A stretch of DNA of 64,000 nucleotides, from positions 1-64,000 of the forward strand of contig KQ965822.1 of the NCBI GenBank assembly GCA_001574975.1, read 5' to 3'. The translations under genes were made by a program, and so were the position numbers. The DNA is from Gonapodya prolifera JEL478 (Eukaryota > Monoblepharomycota > Monoblepharidomycetes > Monoblepharidales > Gonapodyaceae). The notes beneath the pieces were generated by a model. The model was not told where the DNA came from and did no database searches. It was given only the letters and a program-made list of their open reading frames with translations. Below are positions 12,533 to 21,885 of the stretch, piece by piece; position 1 is the first letter of the stretch, and every line of letters starts with the position of its first letter.

Positions 12533-12899
12533 GAGTGACAGGACGTCCCAAAAGGTTACAAATTTTGGATTTGTCGGCTTTCCTCAATCCCCCCTTCTCG
12601 GCACTCTCGGCATAGTATTTAGTACGAACTGTATCGATATTAATTTTTATATTTTGGTTCGCAGTGAAGACCATTGATGGTCGCGGACTGCACTATGGAA
12701 CAAAACCCCATTCCGATACCGTATTGTTTGACACACATGATGCGATCAAAGGCATGTTATTATAGTCGAGTCGCTTCTGACAAATTATGAACAAAATCTC
12801 CAAAGATTCACAGAGCAAGAAAAGTATGGCATATTTACAGAATTGGAGTATCACCCGCCGGCCAGCGTCAACCAAGATACGGGCCTCGCGCCTCGCGTC
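12533..12899. other. intergenic, between AVL9 start and PRELI stop
   Basis: 367 bases between two minus-strand genes. No protein, RNA or repeat was recognised. It should hold the AVL9 promoter and the end of the PRELI-like transcript; an AT-rich stretch lies at about 12615-12665. Confidence 0.5.
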
Positions 12900-14107
12900 T
12901 CAACCAAAATTCTTCGCAAACTTGACAACGGTCCACACAGCCATACCGACGACAGCGACCAGGGCTCCGACGCCCCCGACGACGACAGCCGACCCGACAG
13001 TGGCGAGGGCAGGCGACCCAGCGAGACCGACGGGGTGCGTTCCGTTTCCCATAGTCACGGCAGCGATTTTCTTGGTCCGGTCGAGGAACGTGTCGGTGAC
13101 AGAGAGCGTGCGGGAGAGGACGGGTTCCTTTGTGTTTTGGAGAGTGGATGGGGCAGGGCCGGCGATTTGGGAGAGGACGTGGAGGAGGCCGCGGCGGGAC
13201 TGGTGGTCGTATGTGGAGGGTGTTGGGTGGCAAGAGCGAACCGGTCAGAGTGGTGAGCCTTGGCAGCGATTTCGAACGTGAAGATGAGGCACCCACCTTG
13301 GCAGTGTTCGACTCGAACCGCGAGACACCAAAGCTCTCAATCCGGTTGCGCAGCCAATGTGCGCCGACGCCCGAGCCTGCCGCCGAGGTGAAGACTGCCT
13401 CCGTTTCGACGACAGTGGAGAACGTCGGTAATTGTAGATTGTTGGATGGGACTTGTGCGATGGGATTCAATGCCAGTGACCGGAACACTTGTGTTTCCTG
13501 ATTGGTGTTCAGTGGTAACGGGTTATAATACGAAGGTAGAAAGTTTGACTGAGAAAACGCACCTCAACCTGCATCGTCTTTGTGTGGGTCAAGTTGAAGG
13601 TACGAGTACGCATCTCCTTCGCCTTTGGGTCCACACTGGAGAGCTCGATGATGTATGTTTCGAGGGCGTAGGGGAAGACCTTTAGAGGTGATGGGGAACA
13701 ATGAGTTTTGGACCTGGAACTGCTTTCTTTGCTCTGGGAAGCACCCACCGACTTGGCCCATTTCGGAAGACTGTTGGTCTTCAGGAACAACCGCACGGTA
13801 TGAAGAACTCCTGGAGACAGAGCGTCGTCGTTGCAGTCGAGGAAGAACATCGTTGATCCAAAACCCAGCACGAGAACCCACCCGTCTTCTCATCCACCCA
13901 TCGGTCAACGACATCCGACGCAAGAACGTGCGAGGCGAAAGGGTTGGGGTACTTCTCGAACACCGCACGGGTGAGGTTCTCCCAAGAGTACCTGATGTTT
14001 CGGTAAAGGGTGGGTCCGATTCCTTTTCTATCAGCTTCCAGACGAAGACTTGATGCGGAAGAGAGAGCTCACTCGAATGTGAATGTATCCGTGTAGGTTC
14101 TCCCCAT
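12900..14107 (-). CDS. PRELI/MSF1 (Ups) family mitochondrial protein
   Basis: Member of the PRELI/Ups family, which shuttles phospholipids across the mitochondrial intermembrane space with an Mdm35/TRIAP1-type partner. Start ATG at 14107-14105 gives MGRTYTDTFTFE, then after an intron YSWENLTRAVFEKYPNPFA and SHVLASDVVDRW. The next exon has LPKWAKSVGAS, FPYALETYIIELSSVDPKAK and FNLTHTKTMQVE. The last exons have GAHWLRNRIESFGVSRFESN, then KSRRGLLHVLSQIAGP. All of these are family hallmarks. The C-terminus is unusual: after the domain comes a Gly/Val-rich hydrophobic segment (VGSAVVVGGVGALVAVVGMA) that could anchor the protein in a membrane, ending KFAKNFG-stop at 12900. Most relatives stop before this. 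Confidence 0.88.
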
Positions 14108-14506
14108 TCCTACTGCTCAGCTTGGTGGATCGCGGGGTGGGTCGGAAAGTAACGTGGCAGGGACGCGGGAGTGGCAGCCGGGAGAGTCGGAGGCCTGAGT
14201 TGGTGTGAGCAGGTGGATGATGGTATCGCGAATGGATTGGTCGACGGGTTTGGTGCTGACGATGCAAGGAGTGGAAAATGACTGAAGTGCTGCGCCACAG
14301 TCGTGTAAACTTCTTCCTCCGTTTACACGATTTTCCACGTCCCCTTCGTCACAATCGAAATGTAATTTATCTTCTTCGGCTTTTTCATTATTTTGTTGCT
14401 CAAAGGTTCTCCTACTGCCTGAAGCTGAGTGCGAAGGTGTTGCTTCATACTGCACCCCACGATCAAACGATAATTCACCGTTGCATTTGTGCCAAAAGTT
14501 GGCGAC
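14108..14506. promoter_or_regulatory. divergent promoter region; left copy of a duplicated GPCR promoter
   Basis: 399 bases between the minus-strand PRELI-like start (14107) and the plus-strand GPCR start (14507). The part nearer the GPCR (about 14355-14505) resembles 19015-19170: both share the phrase aatttatcttcttc.gct and gaagc.gagtgcgaaggcg/tgt before the ATG. The upstream region was therefore copied together with the gene. Confidence 0.55.
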
Positions 14507-15970
14507 ATGCCTCTCACTTCAGATGAGGTGTGTCTGGATTTGCAAGCTACACCAACGAGCTCTTATGCAACAAGCCGACTCATCGCTCTAGGTCAACACG
14601 TTGGGGATCCTCGCAAGGATATCCGCCTCCCTCAGTCTGGTTTCTGTTCTTGCAATGTTTGCAGTTTATTTGTCGAATCCGAAAGCCAGAGTCGCTGCCA
14701 ACCGAATGGGGATGTACCTTGGTCTCACCACCTGTTTCGTTAGCCTCGCAGGAATCATCAGTGTGAGAGTCGTTGAACTAAGACTAAGGTTGTGAAACTC
14801 ACCCAAGAGATACACTTACAGCTGTGATCTCGTCCCGTCAGCTCAAGCTTTTCATCATACGAATTCTGTCAGTTCCAAGGCGTCCTCATTCAATGTTCGT
14901 GTCGAAATTTTCAGGCTGGGCCATCAGAAGTACCTTCGCTAATCACGATTTCTAAACAGTCGGCCTTTGACTCTCTTCTCTCTTCTGCCTGTGTATATTA
15001 TATGTCTGGAGATCTGGCTTGTCGTTGTTCTCAAACTCGCCAGCACTCCCGCGAAAATGCTTGCATACGAAAATGGTATGGTCGGGATCACAACCGAGTT
15101 CTCTCTCGTGGAGGCTCTCGCCTATCTTGGTGCCAGAGACGAAGAACAGCAAACCATTCTACGGGCCAGCAGGGCATGTGTTCGACGCCACATCGGTTTT
15201 CTCACAAACTGTCCAGCAGCACTTACATCGACCTTGTCAAAGAACATGGTGCTGGATGGCAAATGATCGAAACCGACTAACTGTCTACTATGTGCTTGCG
15301 TGGATCATTTTAATATTCAGCGTCGTCACCTTTGCGCTGGTTCAACTCGCACTGCAGAAAAAAGGCGGACGGGTTCGTTCACTGTCGCCTCCGGTGTGAC
15401 GTCTCCAAAAGTTCGCTAATGGCAATCATTACCAGATGTTTAGTCTCTCAAACGCCTCAGAGCGAGGTGTTTCCCCTGCGATCGCCAGGACACTTGCTCA
15501 GCTCAATTTGAGCACTTCGAAAGCCATGAGAGGTCACGTTCCGAAGCTCAGTCTTTACACCGCCGCATATATTATTCCAGTATTTGTTTCCTCCATCAAT
15601 CGTGTGCAAAAGTGAGACTTGTTCAGATGAGCACATCACGTGAACATTCAACCTTAACTATTACTTTTCCCAAACAAACAGCATGGCAAGCCCCGGTAAC
15701 ACCATCTTTGGCTTTTACGTCCTCACCGTCTTCTTCGGCCAGATCATTCGCGTCACAATTGCCAGCGTCTTTTTTACATCCCAGTTCAACAAGGTCATGG
15801 GGCGCGAAGGATCGAGCACTGGTGGGTCAGCTTCGGGATCGCGCAGCAGAGCGTCAGTTCCAAACAACACCAAAGCTGCTCAGAGTTCGCGCTCGAATGC
15901 GTCTCCGTCAATGATGGTGAAGCAGGAGTCGAAGGTTTCTGTGTGGAGGAAGGAAAGTGCGAAAGTGCGG

Positions 15971-16298
15971 TGTGAGGGGGCTCGGGCAGGGACTGGTCAC
16001 GTGACCTGTGGGCATGGCCACCGACGAACAGGCCACACTCCGAATACATTTGTGGCCTAGCGTAAAACCAGATTTAACCGATTTATAAACGCTGTTGTTC
16101 TTCATCAACAAGCTAGTCTTCGTACACTCGTCTCTCGCTCTGCTCTGCTCTTGCTCCGCTCGTCTCNNNNGCTTCCCAGGTCATTTGGTTTGACCTCTCG
16201 GCTCTCTTGCTCTGCTCTGCCCTTGCTCCGCCTATATCTCGCTCGCCCTCCACGCGCCCTTGCACCCGCTCAACCACCCTCGCCCGGCTCCCTCCACA
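15971..16298 (+). repeat. 5' LTR of chromovirus-type element
   Basis: Starts TGTGAGGGGG right after gcgg and ends CCTCCACA. Four Ns lie at 16167-16170. Very similar to 4030-4452 and 18704-18981. Confidence 0.85.
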
Positions 16299-16320
16299 TT
16301 TGGCGCTCCCGGCTAGGTCT
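16299..16320 (+). other. candidate primer-binding site
   Basis: The bases just after the 5' LTR read tttggcgctcccggctaggt. The TGG opening at 16300-16302 is what is expected of a sequence that pairs with a tRNA 3' CCA end. I cannot name the tRNA by eye. Confidence 0.5.
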
Positions 16321-16445
16321 GACAGCGACACAGACCACTTCCACCACGGCACCCCATCAGAATCATCCTCTGGATCCTTCTATCGCTCTCGGCTTCTCTC
16401 CGGCATCGAACCCACATCCATATTGTCTTCCCGTCTCCGGTCGGA

Positions 16446-16469
16446 CTAACCTAACCCTAACCCTAACCC
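16446..16469 (+). repeat. interstitial telomere-like repeat (CCCTAA)n
   Basis: Just over three units of the TTAGGG complement (ctaacctaaccctaaccc..) occur inside the leader of the LTR element, between the 5' LTR and the gag ORF. TTAGGG is the common fungal telomere repeat. Confidence 0.8.
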
Positions 16470-16599
16470 GCCACGTACGCCCTCACCTACCGGTCGTCAA
16501 CGTTCCCCATCAACACCCACCGCAACTCGCTCGATCTCCCTCTCATCCCCGGATTTATCCCGGTACCTTCTAGCCCACCCGATTCACCGTCTTCGCAAC

Positions 16600-18441
16600 A
16601 TGCCTGGCCCTGACCCTGCTCCCTCGGACCTCCGCCACCTCAAGATCCTCAACCACCCACTCGACGAATTCAACCCACGCGACCCCCGTACCAGTCTCCG
16701 GAAATATCACGCCTTCATCTCGGCTGTCGACGACTATGTCTCGCTTTACGGGTTGGCCGGAAAGCATCCTCAGGCGATCGCCTTGGTGTTCCCGAACGTC
16801 CCAGACTCTGTTCGCGACAGCATTCGCCTCGCCCACCCCGACGCTACGACGCTCACCATTGAGGCCTGGAAGAAATCACTCGAGATCGCCTACTTCCCTC
16901 CCGATCCCCATGTCTGGCATCGCACCTTGGCCAAGCTCGAGTGGGACCCCAACACCTCCCGCCTCTCAACCCATGTCGCGGAATTCATTCGCATCGCCCG
17001 CCGCGCCGACATTGTAGACTCCTCGAAACCCGATCCACGGGAACAGCTCGCCTCCCGGAATCTCTGGTACCACTTCCTCTACTCGCTCCCCCAACACGTC
17101 CGTTTTTATGTGACTCTTCTCGGGATCGCCAACCTTGCTGACCTCAACAGCGATAAGATTGCTCTCTTCGAAAGCAACCTCAACAATATCTCCTCCACCC
17201 CCGCTGCCCCAGTCGCCAGTATTGCTCACTTCAACTTCCAACTACCACCCCAAGATCCTGCACCAAGCGCCTTTACCAAGCTCGAATCCTCCATCGACCA
17301 GCTTGTACAGCATATTGCGGCCCTCTCCGTTGCACCACGGCCCCCGCAACCAACGGTCCAGCATATCCCTCTCGCACCACCAGAACAGGCGCCTCCCATC
17401 CACGCCGACACCCCACCCCCGTTCACAACTGGCTGCGGATGGTGCGGCAGCAACCGTCACACCACTTTGACCCATCAAGACAGCCGTTACCTCCCTGGTG
17501 GCCCGCGGCATCGACAGCATTACTCGGCCTTCCTCACTCTGGATCCCCGTGCCCCGCCCCCCAACACCAACCCCGGATACCGCCCCCCCACCGCCAACAA
17601 CTCGCAATTTGCCTGCTGGACGTGTGGGAGCCCCGCGCACCGCAGTGGTGACTGTCCCTCCCGTCCCCAACGTGCACCACCCGCTCGTCACCAACCCGCG
17701 GCAACTTTCCCCAACAACATCCCCACTGAACCCAACACCAACAAGGTCATCAAACTCCTCCGACTCTGGCGTGGCCCCTTCCGTATCACGGCCCAGCTTT
17801 CACCTGTCAACTACGAAGGCTTGATGCTCGTACGCGGCCAGCAAAAGAAGGTCATAACGCACGTCCAGCGGCTCAAGCCCTACTACAACATCGACGACTC
17901 CCCTTGGGCGTCCCGCGACATTCGCTTCTCCCCACCCTCTGTGGACCTCGACGACAGGGACTTGCCCCTTGAGAACGCGGAAACGGACATGGAGCACCTT
18001 TCTCTGGCACCGGACCCGCACCCACCCCCTTCAGTCTCATCATCCTCCTCAACTCCGTCCCCACGCCCCGCCTCTCCAGCTCCAACACACCACTCCAACG
18101 TCTCTCGTTCTGAGCAATCGTACAATGCCCCGGAGCTCGCTTTGGATGCATCACTACCCCCGCCTGCCTCTGTTGACCCACCTATCGCCGACACCATCTT
18201 CACCGTCGCTTGCAACGTGGACTCTATCTTGGCAAGGAAGTTTCGCTATGGCAAACCCTTCTTCAAGGTACAACATTTCGGGCGTACTCGCTTATCCTGG
18301 CTTCCCCTCCGCGCGATGCAATCATGCGACCACTGTCGCTCCCTCCTCGCCGATTTTCGTGCACATGAACTCCGTCCCCCTGCAAAGGTCTTTGTCGACC
18401 TCCTGCCTACCACCAAACGCAGCGCACAACCCCCTACCTGA
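16600..18441 (+). mobile_element. Gag - integrase tail - chromodomain ORF of the LTR element (fossil)
   Basis: A 613-codon frame from a clear ATG. Residues about 1-220 are a gypsy-type Gag (FNPRDPRTSLRKYHAFISAV, WHRTLAKLEWDP, LSTHVAEFIRIARR). A first Cys pair (CGWCGSNRHTTLTH) and a knuckle CWTCGSPAHRSGDC follow at about residues 280-355. Next comes a block like the integrase GPY/F module (LWRGPFRITAQLSPVNYEG .. HVQRLKPYY). After a Pro/Ser linker, a chromodomain-like end has VDSILARKFRYGKPFFKVQH and LLADFRAHE. The order Gag, GPF module, chromodomain assigns it to the chromovirus branch. Confidence 0.78.
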
Positions 18442-18703
18442 AACTCAACTTTCCCACGACCCTCCCTCACCTTCACCTCCATCCTTGCGACACCCCCCTC
18501 TCTTACGGACCCTCAAACACTTGTGCGCTCCCCTGGCGAGCTTGGGCAAGTATTTGGACTCTCCAGGACCTTTGGATGGATTTTGGTATTTCTGTGTTCT
18601 TTGGATTGCCTTGTTGGACTATACAAACCACCTGGACTCTTGGGCGAATTGGAAAACATCTTTTCGTTTACCCCCTTCCCTTTTTTTTTGTTCGTTGTTT
18701 TTC

Positions 18704-18981
18704 ACGTGGGGTAATCGACGAACAGGCCACACTCCGAATCCATTTGTGGCGTAGCGTAAAACTAGATTTAACCGATTTATAAACGCTGTAGTTTTTCATC
18801 AACAAGCTAGTCTTCGTACACTCGTCTCTCGCTCTGCTCTGCTCCTGCTCCGCTCGCCTCGCTTGCTTCCCAGGTCATTTGGTTTGACTTCTCGGCTCTC
18901 TTGCTCTGCTCTGCCTTGCTCCGCCTATATCTCGCTCGCCCTCCACGCCCGCTCAACCACCCTCGCCCGGCTCCCTCCACA
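18704..18981 (+). repeat. 3' LTR of chromovirus-type element (shorter copy)
   Basis: Matches the 5' LTR from the tcacgtg and cgacgaacaggccacac blocks to the CCTCCACA end. It is shorter at its left side than the 5' copy. The host sequence resumes with gcgg at 18982. Confidence 0.8.
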
Positions 18982-19017
18982 GCGGCGGTGGTGGAAAAGT
19001 CTGCACCCGGGCCGTAA

Positions 19018-19170
19018 TATAATTTATCTTCTTCAGCTTCTGAGATATGTAATTCTGATATTTTATTCCTCCCTGAAGCGAAGTGCGAAGGCGATTCCAG
19101 GCACACTGCCCTCCTCAGCGATCTCAGCGAAGGTACCATCAATCATCCGATTTCTGTCTAAGCTGGAGAG
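19018..19170 (+). promoter_or_regulatory. compact promoter of GPCR copy B
   Basis: Only 153 bases separate the stop of copy A (19017) from the ATG of copy B. The stretch resembles the sequence before copy A (14355-14505), including aatttatcttcttc and gaagcgaagtgcgaaggcg. It must hold the terminator of A as well as the promoter of B. Confidence 0.5.
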
Positions 19171-20641
19171 ATGCCTCTTACGGTCGATGAGGTTTGTGCG
19201 GATTCGAAAGCGATGACGGGGGATATGCGATCCAACAATCCAAATTGCTCGCCCCCCGACGATATGATCGACAGGTCAACACTTTGGTTATCCTTGCGAG
19301 GACCGCCGCTTCCTTCAGTTTGGTGGCTGTCATATCAATGTTCGCAGTCTACGTATGGAATCCAAAAGCGAGAGTCGCTGCCAACAGAATGGGGATGTAT
19401 CTCGGTCTCGCAACATGCTTCGCAGATCTCGGAGGCATCATCAGCGTGTGAGTCGCTCCCTGCGCCGCACCCAAGAGAATATCTTAACATTTTTCTTCGG
19501 TCGCTAGGTCAAGCTTTGGGACACCTGCATTTTGTCAGTTCCAAGGCGTTAGCATTCAATGTAAGGCGACCGGTTCTTCACACCGAAATTAGGAGACCGT
19601 ATACTAACAAACCCCAAACAGTCGGTCTTCGACTCTCCTCTCTCTTTTGTCTCTGTATCTGTCTGGAGATCTGGCTCGTCGTTGTTCTGAAACTCGTCAG
19701 CACTCCGGCAAAAATGCTTCCTTACGAAAACATCATGGTTGGGATCACGACTGTCTTCTCTCTCGTGGAGGCACTCGCTTACCTCGGTGCAAAAGATGAG
19801 AACAATAATCCGTTTTACGGGATAGCAGGGTATATGTTCTCCTTTCATTTCTTGGATCTGTCGAGTGCTTACCTTGACCTTGCCACAGAACATGGTGCTG
19901 GCTAGGGAATGATCGGAACCGTTTGGTCGTCTACTATGTGCTTGCGTGGATCATTCTGATACTCAGCTGGATTACCTTTGCACTAGCACAAGTTGCACTC
20001 CAGAAAAAGGCCGATCGGTTTGTTTGATGTCCTTAAATCTCAAGCCGGGACCAGTGCGTAACGGTTCAAGTCTGTCTTTAGTCTTTCGAACGCCTCAGAA
20101 CGAGGGGTTTCTCCAGCTATCGCCAGAACGCTTGCTCAGCTCAATTTGGGCACTGCGGAAGCCATGAGAGGACATGTTCGGAAGCTCTGCCTTTATCTTG
20201 TCGCTTATATCGTACCAGTGGTCATTTCATCCATCAACCGTGTGCAAAAGTGAGACCCCTTTCAGCTGCGACCTGCGCTCACCGAAAGTATATTAACTTC
20301 AAATATTGTTGTTTCACAGTATGGCAAGCCCAGGAAACACCATCTTCGGTCTTTATGTTCTCACTTCCTTCTTTGGCCAGCTCCACGGTATCGCCATTGC
20401 CTGCGTGTTCTTCACCTCGGAGTACCACAAAGCGATGGGCAAAGGGTCAAGCAACGGCGGAACGGCTTCCGGATCTCGCCATAGCAGGGGATCAGTCCCA
20501 AACAACACCAAAGCCGGCCAAAGTATGCGCCAGATTCCCTCCAGGTCTCCTTCGGTGATACCGAAGCAAGACTCCAAGCCGTCTGTCCCGGGGAGGAAGG
20601 AGAGTGCAGCAGTGGTGGAGAAGTCGGCGCCCGGGCAGTAG
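19171..20641 (+). CDS. cAMP-receptor-like seven-helix GPCR, copy B
   Basis: Intact right-hand member of the tandem pair, likely a plasma-membrane receptor coupled to heterotrimeric G proteins. Exon 1 codes MPLTVDE only; exon 2 (19275-19447) codes helices 1-2 (TLVILARTAASFSLVAVISM, ANRMGMYLGLATCF). Then come the conserved FCQFQGVSIQ loop, helix 3 (CICLEIWLVVVLKL), helix 4 (MVGITTVFSLVEALAYLG), the cAR-type TWCWLGNDRNR motif, helix 5 (YYVLAWIILILSWITFALAQ), helix 6 (LYLVAYIVPVVISSINRVQN) and helix 7 (NTIFGLYVLTSFFGQLHGIA). A Ser/Lys-rich cytoplasmic tail of about 75 residues ends at 20641. The CQFQG plus CWL pairing points to the cAMP-receptor/GCR1 class; the ligand is unknown. Confidence 0.8.
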
Positions 20642-20803
20642 ATGGTTGAACAAAAAGTAGTGAGAATGAATAGCTTGAATGACGTGTTTGTTATGTTATC
20701 GTACCGTTTCGTCTTTGTCAATAAGTAATGCTGCACGGTCGCCGATGACTCACCCTCCCAGCTTCGAATCTTCCGACGAAAAACCTCGAATTTCAAACCA
20801 AAA

Positions 20804-21609
20804 ATGCTCTTCGCACACGACAATCAACTCGATGACGGCCACTCTGGTGAGTATTCCACGTTCTCTCCCGCCGTCACCGGCAAGCTCCCACCCAACCCAC
20901 TTTCCCCGCAAGTACTCGTCTGCACCGACTTCACCGACCACTCAAACGATGCCGTCAAGATGCTTCTGTCGACGATGGTGAAAGAGGACGACAGGATCGT
21001 GTTGTACCAAGCGCTTTCGGAGCCGGGGTTGTTGGACCCGAGTCTGGACCCGGAGGCCCTGCGTGCGTGGATGATGATCTCTTTTGTGTGCGTGGAGTCG
21101 TAAATGGTCGTTTCTGCTAGTCGTGGCGGCTTCGATCGACGAGGAAGGGGACGAGAAGGCTCGCATAATGAAGGCGACGACGCTGACGATGAATGAGTAC
21201 ATGAAGGAGATGCGCCCGTTCCTCGGTGAGAAAAACGCCGAGGTACGTTTCACTTGCGACTTGCGCGAAAGCTCTGTGCTGAACCAATTTTCTGACTGGT
21301 CGTTGACGGAATGGCGCGAAGGTCCAAATCGAGGCTGTTCTGGAGTTTGCGTCGGACCCAGGACCAGCTACTGTCGCCATGGCGCAGAAAATCAAAGCAC
21401 GCTTCGTTGTGATGGGAACACGGGCGCTTCCGCTCATGCAAAGGTTTGTACTGTTGTCGACTACACTCGATAATCGACCCTGCGAACTGAATTGTGTCGT
21501 CGTCCCGAGCAGCATGCTTCTTGGGTCAGTCTCTCACTACGTCTTGGAAAACCTGGACTCCAGTATTCCGGTTGTCATTGTTCGAGGTGGTTTGGCGAAA
21601 TCAGCTTGA
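20804..21609 (+). CDS. universal stress protein (USP) family
   Basis: Four exons (20804-21062, 21121-21242, 21322-21443, 21513-21609) join in frame. The protein opens MLFAHDNQLDD. The beta-1 strand of the USP fold is at PQVLVCTDFTDHSNDAVKML, followed by RIVLYQALSEP, a charged helix (DEKARIMKATTLTMNEYMKE), IEAVLEFASDP and ATVAMAQKIKARFVVMGTRA. The last exon holds LLGSVSHYVLENLDSSIPVV, the G-S containing nucleotide-binding loop and final strand. Total is about 200 residues, normal for a single-domain USP. Likely a soluble, ATP-binding stress protein; the binding is a family expectation, not shown here. Confidence 0.85.
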
Positions 21610-21885
21610 ACTGATGAAATGTAAAATGAACAAACAGTTTAATATCCACCTTCGAATGACTTCTGTAAAGTTCATTGCAAATCCAAGTTAGAGAAGTCCA
21701 GTTTCCAGTTCCGCTTGACGCTCTGAGGTGCATATTCAAGCAGCGAGTCACATTTTGTTAATCACCCCTCCCCGACTTTTGTCGAAGCATGTGCTATTTT
21801 AAAAATCGTATTTTGGCATCAGACTTCAAATTGTTTACAAATTATATCTACACATAATGAGACATACTCAAAGTTACTACAACGT

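Larger units (their letters stand above)
15971..18981 (+). mobile_element. Ty3/gypsy chromovirus-type LTR element, non-autonomous (fossil)
   Basis: A 3.0-kb LTR element inserted in the last coding part of GPCR copy A, flanked by the 4-bp direct repeat gcgg (15967-15970 and 18982-18985). Parts seen: 5' LTR 15971-16298, a primer-binding-like site right after it (TGGCGCTCCCGGCTAGG), a leader with telomere-like repeats, one ORF at 16600-18441, and a shorter 3' LTR at about 18704-18981. The ORF carries Gag, an integrase C-terminal GPF block and a chromodomain; no protease, reverse transcriptase or integrase core was recognised, so it looks non-autonomous. By eye the two LTRs differ by roughly ten substitutions over about 260 aligned bases, suggesting a moderately old insertion. 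Confidence 0.82.
14507..19017 (+). pseudogene. cAMP-receptor-like GPCR, copy A, interrupted by LTR element
   Basis: Seven-helix receptor of the Dictyostelium cAR/GCR1-like class, the left member of a tandem pair. Exon 1 is just MPLTSDE (14507-14527). Helices 1-2 are in ILARISASLSLVSVLAMFAV and MGMYLGLTTCF, then the conserved CQFQG loop, LEIWLVVVLKL, TWCWMANDRN, VLAWIILIFS and the last helix GNTIFGFYVL. Compared with copy B it has one extra base near 15139-15146 in the ARDEE region, a GC donor where B has GT (about 15174), and a changed donor after helix 2. A 3.0-kb LTR element sits at 15971-18981 near the end of the tail; after it, sequence matching the last codons of B resumes and stops at 19015-19017. 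An 8-bp doubling (gaaagtgc) lies just before the insertion. I read this copy as decaying. Confidence 0.75.

Noticed and set aside
12787-13281. Plus-strand frames of 164 and 137 codons
   Set aside because: Antisense to the last exons of the PRELI-like gene, which fit by frame and splice sites.
17969-18754. 261-codon plus frame overlapping the LTR element ORF
   Set aside because: Shares the CT-rich composition of the region but has no domain; the in-phase Gag frame explains the sequence.
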